A DNA stretch of 64,000 bases from Macrosoma leucophasiata. Taxonomy: Eukaryota > Arthropoda > Insecta > Lepidoptera > Hedylidae. The notes below the pieces were generated by a model, which saw only the letters and a program-made list of their open reading frames with translations, had not been told where the DNA came from and did not search any database. Numbering within the stretch: the stretch's first letter is position 1; each line of letters opens with the position of its first letter. Both the position numbers and the translations under genes were made by a program. Shown here piece after piece: positions 34,370 through 45,332 of the stretch. The stretch is taken from positions 16,386,001 through 16,450,000 of the forward strand of contig JAWQUS010000026.1 in assembly GCA_036365455.1 (NCBI GenBank), read 5' to 3'.

Positions 34370-34560
34370 AAAATAGGTCGAGTTCTGTCTGATGGTGGGG
34401 TCAAAAGTCTTAGGAATCGGCGTGCATGTATGAAGAGAATGATGAAGGTAGACGAGGCACGAGAGGTTTGTCAGAACCGGGATGTCTGGCGCTCTACACT
34501 CTCTGCCTACCCCGTTAGGGACCTGGCGTGAAGATACATACATACTAAGAAAATTAATTA
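34370..34560 (+). pseudogene. LINE reverse-transcriptase C-terminal fragment
   Basis: The plus strand reads IGRVLSDGGVKSLRNRRACM, then KRMMKVDEAREVCQNRDVW and a stop after PVRDLA. It is nearly identical to the piece at 213-380 on the other strand, so the two are young sister copies. Confidence 0.65.
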
Positions 34561-35133
34561 AAAACCGGCTCGGTTAAGCACTTATCGCAAAAAGATAAAT
34601 AAACATGCAAAAAGCAAACGTCCTTGTGTGTTTCACGTTATGCGCGCGCGCCCCGCCGCCCTCTTCGCGTGTATGTGTGTCAGTCGAGACACGACCGCGA
34701 TTAGTATTCGTGTTCTATATTTACTAGTGTAGTTTTTATAACATGTAATAATGTAGCCATTTGGGTGTCATGCAAGTGATTTTTTTAACACGGTTTTTTA
34801 CATGGAACAAGTTGGTTTTGGTCGACTTGACATAACACAAGACCACCGAGGTGCATGTCTTTAGTCGTCTATGGATATTTGGTTCATGGATGTCAATTTA
34901 AAGGACCTCAGGCAATACAATATCGTGCTCTTGAAAAAAAAAAATTAACGTATGTGAGGTGTTAATTTCATTGAAATAAAAATCCATTTGGCAGATCTAC
35001 AAAATCAGTTAAACATAAAACAAAAAAAAAATCGAACAAAAGCAGCAAGTAGGGATTTTGCAGAACGAACGTGACAAAAGAGTAAGATTTGTACAAAAAA
35101 AAAAGGAAAAATAGACCATATTGCGAACGGGTT

Positions 35134-35654
35134 AGTAGGCGTTTGGTCCGCTGAGTTTCGTCCGATTCGGGCAAAACGACCACGTCCATTGTTCTTAATA
35201 TTTTTGAGTGGCGATTGGTCCGCAACCTTTTTTATGAGCAAAGTAACGTCAGCCAACAACGTAATGAAGTATTAAATATTTTTATCAAGTCAAGAGTTGT
35301 AGCAGATATCAAGACTCCGATCCCGAGAATCTTCCGAGAAACCGTAGCTGACATAAAAAACAGTACTTTTGATTTAATAAAAAAAATCCCACAATTTAAA
35401 TGTGAAATCAAAATTTTATAAACAAAGATGCAAAGCGCTGGGTGTTAGTTTTTTTTTTAAATATATTTATGTTTTGCCAACAATTCCTTGACTTTTACTT
35501 AAATTATATCAACCTACTTAAGATTTTACATTCTGACTGTACAACTTTTGCTTTAAAAAAAGTTGCGGACCAATCGCCACTCAAAAATATTAAGAACAAT
35601 GGACGTGGTCGTTTTGCCCGAATCGGACGAAACTCAGCAGACCAAACGCCTACT
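35134..35654. mobile_element. Foldback element with 101 bp arms
   Basis: Arms at 35134-35234 and 35554-35654 are reverse complements with about 2 mismatches, separated by 319 bp. Each arm keeps an open frame (GRGRFARIGRNSADQTP), but this follows from the repeat being the same sequence twice, and I do not call it coding. The inner part is AT-rich with no transposase. Confidence 0.6.
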
Positions 35655-36715
35655 AAGCCTTGCAAACATTACGGTGAGGTAAAAATATTTTTAATAGATA
35701 CATTTTTAGGTTCTCTAGGTAGGTAATATTTTAAAGCTGTTTTACCTTGAATCTTTTATTCGTGTTTTCTGTAAAAATTAAAGTATGGAACAAGCCATGA
35801 TTCTTTTCAAACACGGCTTCGAGTTTTAGTCGATTCCATATATTTTTCAGTTCAAATAACATTACATAAAAATAGCTTTTACGACGTGATTCATTCAAGT
35901 TACAGAAGCCATTCTTTTACATATAACAAAACAACCAATTACTACACCTACAAATAAGGTACAAGATCCCGTTTCAGCTTGTAACACGAAGCCCTAGCGA
36001 AGCAAGGCAAGGCCAAGACCGTTTCGCAACACTCGACACGTGCTATATTGCGCCTGAACTCACCCTAGATACCCTGTCTCGCTCTGACTACAACACCACA
36101 TCATAATCGTGAAAGGGACCTACGAACAATAAGTGTACAATGGCCAGGTAAAATTTAACACAAAACAATCTAGAAGGAAGTCTCGTGTCTCTCTCTGGTG
36201 GAATAAAAACTCACGTTCAATCTATTTATAGTTCCGTCTTGAGCACGCTGAAAAGGGCTTTGACTTTGATCAAGTAGTAGGCAGGAAAAAAGAGTCTCAT
36301 TAACAAAGAACGTGTTTCAAAGTAAACTTCAATTGAGACGTAAGTATAAAATCATAAAAAAAATAGTTTCTAACTGACTTGCAAATGCCATAGATATAGA
36401 TTTGGAATCTCATTTTGAAAGCTTGTCGAGTCGAATGGTTTTGCTTGTGATTTTTCGAGTACATAGGTACTTATATCTAAATGAGCAGTTATCGAACGGG
36501 CATCAACTCATTGCAATCATGAACTATACATATTGCAGTTATTATCGGACTTATTGGTCAACATCGAACTAACTGCTCATAAAAACGAATGCCGCTAGGT
36601 AAGCTTTATTTAGGTTGGTTGTGCAAATTATTACGCTACACGGAAATACTCATTTTAAATCATTGTTTTAAATTAGGAAATAATTAATTCTGCGTTCAGT
36701 AAATGATTTGATGAT
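35655..36715. other. No gene or repeat recognised
   Basis: AT-rich, no splice-bounded ORF, no family match. Confidence 0.35.
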
Positions 36716-36719
36716 TGAA

Positions 36720-36775
36720 GAGCGGCTGGACTAGATTCCCAGTAGGTCGCGAGTTCGAGCCTCGCCTGAAGTCAA
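36720..36775 (+). repeat. tRNA-like B-box fragment
   Basis: GGTCGCGAGTTCGAGCCTCG resembles the T arm of a tRNA or SINE head, and GAGCGGCTGGACTAG precedes it. No full cloverleaf can be made. Probably a SINE remnant of a family not otherwise present here. Confidence 0.35.
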
Positions 36776-36807
36776 ATTTTTCTTTCCATTTTTCTTTAAA
36801 AATAAAA

Positions 36808-38045
36808 TAACATTTTTTAATATAGTTTAATCAAATTTAACTAAAGTATGTATGTACCAATTTGTTCGATAACCTTTTGCCATCTTGTAGGTAGGGACAT
36901 GATCCCATTGCTATAAAAATTTTGGGACTTCTCATCAAAATACCGCGACAAGTGGATTTGGCAGTCCTCTCGTGATGTTAACCTAACATTGCATAAAGAA
37001 TTCTGAAGAGACCGAAACAGGTGGAAATCTGAAGGTGCAAGGTCAGGACTATACGGCGGATGCATTAACACCTCCCAGACAAACTCTCTTAATTTTTGCT
37101 GAGTGGCTATAGATGTGCGAGGTCTAGCGTTATCATGATGAAACACCACACCCCTTCTGTTGATCAATTCCGGCCGCTTTCTCTCAACTTCTTGCTTTAA
37201 TCTCATCAGTTGTTCGCAGTAGAGTTCAGAATCGATAGTCCTGCCTGGTGGTAATAGCTCATAATGAATAATGCCCTTCCAATCCCACCACACACACAAC
37301 ATCACCTTATTGCGAGTTAACCCGGGTTTCGCCACAGTCTGTGAAGCCTGACCGGCCTTTGACCACGACCTTTTTCGCACGTTCTTGTCGTACGTGATCC
37401 ACTTTTCATCACCAGTTATCAGCTTCTTCAAAAATGATTCGGTTTCATTACGTCGTAATAAAGAATCACAAATGAGTACACGGTTCATTAGGTTTCTTTC
37501 AGTGAGCTCGTGAGGTACCCAAATATCGAGCTTTTTTTTGTACCCAGCTTTTTTCAAATGCGCCAAAACTGTTTTGTGATCAATTCTCAGTTCTTCAGCT
37601 ACGTCGTAACTACTGATAAGTCGATCTTGCTCCACTTTTTCAAAAATGGCATCCATTTTATCCGTAATAGGGCGACCAGAGTAAGGTGCATCTTTGACAT
37701 CAAAATTTCCGAATTGAAAACGCTTAAACCAAATTTGTGCTACTCTCACAGGCACTGCACTAGGTCCATAAACATCGCAATTTTTTTTCGCGGCTTGCGT
37801 TGCATTTTTACCTTTTTTGTAGTAAAATTTTAAAATGTATTGAATTTCTTCATTAGATTCACTCATCTTGACAGTACGAAAAACGAATGAAAATCACACA
37901 TTTGCCTAATTTGAATTTGGAATTATGTTCTTTAAAATGTTAACTTTCAATGATACCAAAACCAGTCAGATACAAATACTTCAGCCAAAGAGATTTTATT
38001 ACAAGTTCATACATACTATAATGCGAAAAGACTTTTTCCCCAACC
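36808..38045 (-). mobile_element. Mariner transposon, intact transposase, 3' terminal repeat lost
   Basis: The right end (5' side of the gene) is complete, ending ACTTTTTCCCCAACC at 38045 before a TA. At the left, similarity to the copy at 25.5 kb starts only at about 36808, so the last 40 bp or so, including the inverted repeat, are missing and replaced by unrelated sequence. The element therefore has an intact gene but only one functional end. Confidence 0.88.
36841..37866 (-). CDS. Mariner transposase, full length, DD34D
   Basis: An uninterrupted 341-residue transposase, close to the usual length of about 345-350, starting MSESNEEIQY. Residues about 1-110 hold the paired helix-turn-helix DNA-binding region with GRPI at 64-67 (the AT-hook-like link). 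WVPHEL is at 116-121. The catalytic triad is visible: D153 in TGDEKWITY, D245 in HHDNARP and D280 in YSPDLAPSD. D245 and D280 are separated by exactly 34 residues, the mariner signature. Family enzymes cut at the terminal repeats and insert at TA by cut and paste in the nucleus. All key residues are present, but the left terminal repeat of this copy is gone, so the enzyme, if made, would act only on other copies. The protein is closely similar to the broken copy at 25.5 kb. Confidence 0.9.
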   Translation of the reverse strand: MSESNEEIQYILKFYYKKGKNATQAAKKNCDVYGPSAVPVRVAQIWFKRFQFGNFDVKDAPYSGRPITDKMDAIFEKVEQDRLISSYDVAEELRIDHKTVLAHLKKAGYKKKLDIWVPHELTERNLMNRVLICDSLLRRNETESFLKKLITGDEKWITYDKNVRKRSWSKAGQASQTVAKPGLTRNKVMLCVWWDWKGIIHYELLPPGRTIDSELYCEQLMRLKQEVERKRPELINRRGVVFHHDNARPRTSIATQQKLREFVWEVLMHPPYSPDLAPSDFHLFRSLQNSLCNVRLTSREDCQIHLSRYFDEKSQNFYSNGIMSLPTRWQKVIEQIGTYIL

Positions 38046-38700
38046 TATTAATATTAGTATAGATTCGCTTCAAATAGAGGCAAATACATAAAAAATGTCA
38101 TTGTTACAACGGCAGTCTTCTTCTTAAAGCGGATTGTAGTAATGCGGTAATTTGCTAAGCAATTTCCAGTGACCCCGGAGTTGAGTTCGAAACGTGAAAA
38201 CAATTTTCCTTGTGCACGTGACCATTGTTTTCAAAGGCAGGAAGCCACGGACCCGTCTAATTGTGATTACCCAGCAAGCAACAAAAACTAAGTGCTCCCG
38301 TATGAAGTTTCTCAAAGAAAACAAACATTTTGCAGTTCGAATGCTATTCTATTTATAGAATTGCCTAAGAATAACGGATTTCCTTATTTAATTAAGGCAA
38401 TGAACTTGAGTGCAGCAAATATTTTCAAAATTATGTAAATTGAAGATCATTGCTATATTTATTTTTTTCTTCTATAATGAATACTAAATGTGCGATATGG
38501 CATCTTTTCGAGTTTTTAACCATTGTACGAGTAGGAATTATCCATATTGTTTGTGACGCAGACGTTTTCCGGCAACAAAAGTTGTAGAATTTTAAAAGAA
38601 AAGAACCTTGTGATTCTCTGCAAATGAGGATTATATGTTAGGGTTAGTTTGACTTTGAAGTATAGGCCAAGATACGCTTTGCCCTTAAAAAGAAGACGAT
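38046..38700. other. No gene or repeat recognised
   Basis: AT-rich. A short remnant of SINE family B (AAAATACGCTTACACCCC) lies at 38713-38730, directly before the LINE. Confidence 0.35.
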
Positions 38701-38735
38701 AAAATAATAATAAAATACGCTTACACCCCATCGCA

Positions 38736-40525
38736 TCCTGATTTAATGAAAAATAGTAAAGTTATTCCATTATTCAAATCCGGTAGTACAAGTGACCCCA
38801 CAAATTTCAGACCCATTTCTGTGCTACCCACTTTAAGTAAAATTTTTGAAAGGCTCATTTTAAATCAATTACTTTCACACTTCAATCGTCATAAACTTTT
38901 ACATGTAAAACAATTTGGATTTACCAAAGGGTCGTTCAACTACTGATGCAGGTGTTGATCTTGTCAAACACATTTTTGAAGCTTGGGAAGAATCACAGGA
39001 TGCTGTAGGGGTATTCTGTGACATAAGTCACTTTGGATAACCAAAGCATTTGATTGCGTCCAGCATGAAACATTGGTCAGAAAATTATACCACTACGGAA
39101 TTCGAGATACCGCTCTCGAACTTATGACTTCATATTTAAAAGCTCGAGAACCATGTATGTTGATTTAAATGAAACGAGATCTCCTGGCACTTCGATGGAT
39201 ATGGGGGTCCCGCAAGGCTCAATTCTGGGTCCATCTCTGTTTTAGTTTATATTAATGACTTGCCATACATTGTTAACGATAGTCAATAAATGATATTATT
39301 TGCGGTATCATCTCTCATATTCAAAATGAAAAGGCAACAAGTAGCTTGTGACGATGTAAACAATGCCCTCTCTAAAATAGTACATTGATTTAGTGCTAAC
39401 AACCTACTGTTAAATAGCAGAAAGACAAATGTATTAAATTTTGTACACTTAACGTTAAACAGGTTGCAACCAATGTGAAACTAAACGAGGAAGCATTGGA
39501 ATTAGTAGACTCCACGGTATTTCTTGGCTTAACCGTGGATACAAAATTGCAGTGGGGTCCTCATATTTCCAATCTAGCCTGTAGACTAAGCTCCGCAGCG
39601 TTTGCGATAAAAAAGATACGATCCTTAACTGACGTTGAGACGACTAGATTGGTTTATTTTAGCTATTTTCACAGTATTGTCCTATGGAATTTTGCTATGG
39701 GGGCATGCCGCCGATGTCAACACCATTTTTGTTTTACAGAAAAGAGCTGTGCGTGCTATCTACGGGCTAAGTCCGCGAGTGTCTCTCAGAGATAAATTTA
39801 AGGAAATAAATATATTGACTGTAGATTCGCAATACATTTACGAAAATGTACTGTATGTACGTAAAAATATTAGCGAATTTCCTAGTAGAGCTAATGATTA
39901 TACGAATACTAGGAACAAACACAAGTTGTCTGTGCACACAACACGACTGCATAGGGTGAGTAATTCTTTTAGAGGTCAATGTATACGCTTCTTAAACAAA
40001 ATATCTGAAGATGTTCAAAGTCTTTCGATTAATAAATTTAAGAAAGTTATCAAAAAACGCTTATACATGTGCAACTATTATAAAACATGTGATTATCTTA
40101 ATGACACTACACCATGGGATTGAAGCGATCGCTCCCATGCTATTTCTAAAACCTGTACTTTGGATTTACAGACTGTATTAGATTTAAGTTTATATTCAAA
40201 AGAGCTGTACTGAGTTTCTTCAGTGGCGGAGTTCTTCTCAGTATTGACTGCCCTTGGAATTCTGCCAAGTGAATAACCTTTATTATGACGACCAAATTCA
40301 TTCTTTCTCAGTTTCTTTTGAAATGGGGAAATGGAGGAATTTGTAAATAATTGATGCTTTCCATATTATACAAAATTGTTCAGTGTCTATTTAATTTATT
40401 ATGTGTTTTTGATTATTATTAGTGGTTATTCACTCTAGGTTAGTTTAAAAAAAAATGACGATGTAAAAGTGCTCTCCAGGAGCCTAATTATATGAAATAA
40501 ATGAATAAACTGAATAAACTAGATA
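38736..40525 (+). pseudogene. Jockey-type LINE, 5'-truncated and mutated
   Basis: Plus-strand reverse-transcriptase segments appear in order: KVIPLFKSGS and FRPISVLPTLSKIFERL (38746-38946), TTDAGVDLVKHIFEAWEES, GVPQGSILGP (about 39208), NDLP, then VDSTVFLGLTVDTKLQWGPH (39475-39795) and QKRAVRAIYGLSPRVSLRDK up to the stop at about 40121 (39635-40123). At least four frameshifts and several stops are present, and the catalytic F/YADD box reads LFAVSS, so the enzyme is dead. The 3' untranslated region ends in repeated AATAAACTG units (about 40490-40525), the expected tail. No ORF1 or endonuclease is present. A solo copy of the 3' end lies at 34046-34215. Confidence 0.85.
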
Positions 40526-40544
40526 TAATTATATACGCACAACT

Positions 40545-40695
40545 CACACACAAACACCTACACCCGAAACAAATATCTACAGATATTTGTTAAACTGCCA
40601 AACTAAATATGAGTGCCGGTGCGGGGATCGAACGCGATAACCGTTACGACGACCGACGGTCGTCACAAACCGCTGGACCAACTAGCTTGTCAGGA
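40545..40695 (-). repeat. SINE family B, degraded
   Basis: GTGCCGGTGCGGGGATCGAA and AACCGCTGGACCAACTAGC are kept. Other parts are diverged. Confidence 0.6.
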
Positions 40696-41289
40696 TAAAT
40701 AATAATATAAGGTGATCATAACCTTCGAAAAGTGTTGTTAAAATATGCGTTTTCATACACACAAATGAAACATTTTGACTGTTCCCGAAATTAACAGCAA
40801 TAAAACGTTATTGCACGTTACGGGCCTCGAACTGTTTGAATCGAGTTCAATTCGATAAAAGCACCCGCAATTTAAAATGTATCTCGACCAAAGATAATAA
40901 ATAATATATTGTGAGAAAGACGCACGTTAAATTATATTTCACAAACGAATTGATAACCTACTAATTTAGATGCTAATGGAATAACCGCGCAATGGCCCCG
41001 AATTACCCAGGTTGCTACAAATGCTAAAATCGTTCAATCTAAAGAGTCTGAAGGGACTAAATAAGTACCCACAAGATGAGATTAATGGTTTTGTAAGAGC
41101 CGGGAAGCCTGTAGACGAAATTCGATAATGGAGTTTCATCCTCCCATCTCTTTAGTTCACTAGACTTCACTAGAGGATACTTACAAAAGCCTTGTAACAG
41201 TGATTTCGCGTCACAGTCGAATTTATAGTTAGAAACTTCGTAGGTTCGTGGAAATACGTGAAGCCATAGAATTGTCTTGTTGTTCGACG

Positions 41290-41455
41290 AGCGGTTGGTT
41301 GTTGGTCCAGCGGTGTGTGACGACCGTTCGAACCGACACTCACGGGTTCAATTCCCGTACCGAGACAATATTTGTATAACCGACAGGTATTTGTCCAGTG
41401 TATGTGTAGTATGTGAACAACGGTAGGTTCCTACGACACAGGCCACAGGTTTATA
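41290..41455 (+). repeat. SINE family B, diverged copy
   Basis: GTTGTTGGTCCAGCGGTGTG, CACGGGTTCAATTCCCGTAC, ACAATATTTGTATAACCGAC. Its head differs from the other copies (GTTCGAACCGACACTC), so it may represent a subfamily, shared with 40545-40695. Confidence 0.65.
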
Positions 41456-41586
41456 TCTAATGCTAACTACTAACTAATTAAAAAGAAACTGCTCCTGTTA
41501 CATTGTAGAAACTATATTTGCGGATTTTCTCGCGTACATACATACAACACATGCATACAATACTGCCAACTTCTTCTTATTGGACT

Positions 41587-41815
41587 TTTTACACGGCATG
41601 GTATTCAGGGTACGATAGCAAGGGTCAGGGTAGTGTTATGAGATTTAGGGAGTTAGAGCCCTAGTTAGGGCGACCGGAGCGGCCCGTGTATTTGTACTTT
41701 GTACTGTGACTGAGTTAGGGCGCTGTCGACCGGATAGTATAATAAGCGGGTACCCGCCGCGAGGCCACGCCCACCCACCCCTTCTGCCGGACCCTGAATA
41801 CCGTGTCGTGTAATA
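41587..41815. mobile_element. MITE, family E (copy 2)
   Basis: 229 bp, same orientation as copy 1. The right terminal repeat GAATACCGTGTCGTGTAATA is intact; the left has TTTTTACACGGCATGGTATT. Confidence 0.68.
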
Positions 41816-42334
41816 GCCTTTTATGCCCGACGTTTATGCCGGTCGCTACTACGAGCAGACTGTTTACCCGTGTTGGGTGTTGTGTTATATACGCGAGAAA
41901 ATCAGCAAATATCGTTCCTACAATGTATGAAGCTCGCGAAAACTGCGAAAATGCAATGCTCAAGTTTCATTTTGTGATTGAGGAGCATTATTTACTTCGT
42001 ATTTCAATACTCGTGCCTATTTATCAAATGAGTCGAGCGAAAGCACTAAACGTTTACCTACATACCTACAATAAAAAATATTATTACGTAGGCTACGCTA
42101 TTATGATTATAGTAAATTATAGTTCCTTCGACATATTTGCGATAAATATAACGCGTAGCTAAGTACGAATAACGAAACTGAATGCGACACTTGAATTACC
42201 ATATTAGTATAGTAAAATACATGTAACGATGACGCAATATAAGGCGTCATCTCCGCGATCGATGGAACAAATTCATTGTAGGAACGTTTAATCTGGTCTG
42301 CACATCTGAAAGCTAGTTTGTCACATAACTACAG

Positions 42335-42565
42335 TACCTATCCAACAAAAAATAATGCTCGATAGTCGATGTGACTTCAGGAACGAGACTTCGGCTTATT
42401 TCGGGTTTGTAGAGCGTTATCTTTTTCGCACCTTACCTACCTATATGACGTTTGTCCACCTTTTTCATCAAGTTTGGACCAATACCGAATTATCAGTGCT
42501 TACGTAGGCAGTGTGCAGCTGAGATAACGCTCTACGAAGTCGAAACTAGCCGATTGACAACACGC
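42335..42565. mobile_element. MITE, family G
   Basis: TTTGTAGAGCGTTATC and GAGATAACGCTCTACGAAG form the inner inverted pair. The outer repeats are partly lost. Confidence 0.58.
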
Positions 42566-42579
42566 CTGAGCGATGAAAA

Positions 42580-43080
42580 GAAACGAAAAGGAACACCGTT
42601 TAATTAAATACGACGCAAACCGAATTAAAGTCACGATAATCGACAATCGTTCGTGTGCAAAAAACCTTACAACTTTTACGCTATGCGACCACGAGCGAAC
42701 TGCGGAAATAGAGAGAAATGGGATCTTATAATATGCAAATGACGAGATACATCCGAGACACACATTTTATTTTCAATACGTAATGCGATGCGCGATACCA
42801 TTCCGTTACGTGGTTTGTTGACCCCATCCATCTGAAGTGACTTGTTCTGGTTTTAAATCTACTGAACGCTTAACCTAGTAACGATCAATTAAGCAAAAAT
42901 AAGACCGGAAATATACTAACCTATCGCATTTACACTTTTTGTTATGTCTGCATTCTGAATAAACAGATTTTGAATAAAAAAAATGTTTTGTTTGATAAGA
43001 ATATATGAAAAAGGGTTATTTAATACTGGCTGTGTAATTATTCTATCTCGAATCTCGAAGGCATCGGGACGTGCTCTCTA
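42580..43080. other. No gene or repeat recognised
   Basis: Mixed composition; chance ORFs only. Confidence 0.35.
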
Positions 43081-43212
43081 GTGGAGGGAATTCTGCCGTT
43101 AGTGCAGTCAGTCAACGGTCAAACCATACCAATAGGGCGGTAGTAAATACAATAACGCGAGATGGGCAGCAACGTCTCGTAAATAACAACAATAAAAATA
43201 TGATATGTTCTT

Positions 43213-43310
43213 AGGTTTTCGCGAGCTACACTCATTGAAATAAAACTATTTTTTATTACTAGTTTAATATACGCGAGATAAATCCGTAAAAATAGTTTTA
43301 TTTCAACAAT
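43213..43310. repeat. CGCGAG-bounded repeat with 19 bp hairpin
   Basis: Arms at 43235-43253 and 43288-43306 (TTGAAATAAAACTATTTTT and its complement) are exact. The block begins TTTTCGCGAGCTACACTC and includes TATACGCGAG. Compare 14980-15145. Confidence 0.5.
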
Positions 43311-43469
43311 AAAAATATCTACTATGCGATCACTAATCCACTATGCCAAGCGTATCGATTAGGTGTGGCATTTTCTCCCCTAATGACGCACAACACTGTA
43401 GTGGGCCTCCGGAAAAGGCTTTGTCCAGCAGAGGACGTCTTTCGACTAGAGAAATGAATAAATCTTTTT

Positions 43470-43615
43470 ACTTTAACTGACCATTTTGATCAAGTTTTGA
43501 CCAATACCGGACTATCAGTGCTTACGTAGGCAGTGTGCAACAGAGATAGCGCTCTACGAAGTCGAAACGATCCGATCGTCTATTTGTAGGCTCGATGTGC
43601 AATATTAAATGTTGA
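43470..43615. repeat. MITE family G, right half
   Basis: From CCATTTTGATCAAGTTTTGA to GGCTCGATGTGCAATATTAA. The left half is absent. Confidence 0.58.
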
Positions 43616-44636
43616 ATACTGTAAATATCTGTCTAATCAATTTAAAAACGGAACCGGGTGTTTTTTTTTTGCGGTGTCTTCTCAATGCATAATAATATTT
43701 ATCTAGTTATTACAGCTGTTATTTTTCGTACATTGTATATTAATATTCATACACATGTTGGCTTGTTTTTCATAATCTTTTAAAAGTTTTATTTGAGAAG
43801 CGTAATTAGGTAAATAACGACATATGAGTGATAACCATCCATACAAACGAAGAACACCAGCAGCTCGACGTCGTAACCAAGTATTACCGCATTACCTTAT
43901 CTATGTACCGCTAAATATTATAAGTAGAAGTGTTATATAAGTATTGTTTCAATTACAATGGTATTAGAGTATTAGAACAGTCTCAGGACAGACTCACCGC
44001 AGCTTGATGGCCATTTCTACGAAATATAAAATATAACCATCCTTAATTTTTTGAACAAACTAGGATTATTGATTTTTCGCGAAACACTTAATTAAGTAGC
44101 TTGGAAGGACAAACACAATCCGCCTTCATTACCGAAAAAAAAGAGGCTTAGGCTGGCATGAGTTGTAGATTGGCCGATTGCGCCAAGAGGATTTAGGTTT
44201 TTCTTCGTCTCTATCGGAAAAAATTGGCTACTTGACCACATGGACACCTTGTGAGCTGATAATTTTAGTTATATTTATATTATTTGTTGATTTTCGATAA
44301 ACGGAGAATTGCACAATTGGACGAATATTTATTTGGCATTTTAACCTAAGCAACTAACTAGATTACTCCACGTAGTACGTTGAATTAAAGAATATGCGTA
44401 TCTAAGGATACCTCTCAATAAATAAAAAGAGTAAATTAAAACAAGAGTTTTAACTCGTCTGTGAAACAAAATAAACGTTGTGATTCGACAACAAATTAAA
44501 GTAAAATCGTAGTGCGGTCGGTGAATTTCGCCCATAAAGCAGAGAATATGTAGTAAATAATACTTAAAGTCCATTTCTCTCAACAACTGGCGAGGCCAAA
44601 ACGCTCTTAGCCTAAATAATTAAGCAACTGTCTCAT

Positions 44637-44779
44637 TCGGGGTGAGATTCACAGACCGCACTTCGACTTTATTTTGACCTACGCTGAGAATAGAACTGTC
44701 AACACTCATTATTTTCTGACAGTTCTAAGCATACTTTGCTCAAAGAACAGTCGTAGTGCGGTCTGTGAATCTCACCCTC
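44637..44779. mobile_element. MITE, family H
   Basis: 143 bp with about 33 bp terminal inverted repeats containing GTGAGATTCACAGACCGCAC. Inner inverted pair around GAACTGTCA and TGACAGTTC. No ORF. A lone end (TCGTAGTGCGGTCGGTGAAT) lies at about 44508-44535. Confidence 0.7.
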
Positions 44780-45061
44780 AGACCCACACGCCTGTGGGAC
44801 CTACGGGGTCCGAATCTCAGTTTAGTTCGTTGCTAGGATGAGTCAGATATGCCATAGATTTGAATAATAGTTATTTATAAGTAATGAGGACAACAATTCA
44901 ATCGAAATGCTCATAAGTCATGCCAATGTGCTCAATTACATGATCACACCAACGAATTTGCATCAATCAGTTAGCAATTTGCCGTCTACATATTCAATTT
45001 AATGTGACGTACCTACTCGTAAGTTATAACATATTATAATATGGGTATACCTTCTTATTGG

Positions 45062-45332
45062 GGCATAGAGCAACTCGGACCACCGGCCGCGGCGGACCGG
45101 AGGGTAGTAGCCATAGCGTCTAGTACCGATGCAAAACGGAAAAGCGTGTGACACACACGTACACTACACAAATCATCTATTACTACAAAACTCACACCTT
45201 GACTTTAACAAAATACATAAACAATTTCACGCACACATTTAAACATCTAGGCGACATGCATATGCCCACTTGGGCTTGTACTTTGACAGAGGCGAAAGCC
45301 TGCATACGCCGGTGGCCTGTGTTGCTCTATAT
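45062..45332. mobile_element. MITE, family M, both ends present
   Basis: The left end contains ATAGAGCAACTCGGACCACC and the right end the complement of ATAGAGCAACACAGGCCACC. It is the only copy here with both ends. No ORF of note. Confidence 0.62.

Noticed and set aside
34968..35726. ORFs with GRGRFARIGRNSADQTP on both sides
   Set aside because: Both are the same inverted-repeat arm read in the same frame. There is no start context, splice site or known domain.
36720..36775. tRNA gene
   Set aside because: Only a T-arm-like segment is recognisable; there is no acceptor stem.
41803..42162. ORF of 119 codons after MITE E
   Set aside because: It begins in the MITE end and runs through a CGCGAG element; no domain and no codon bias.
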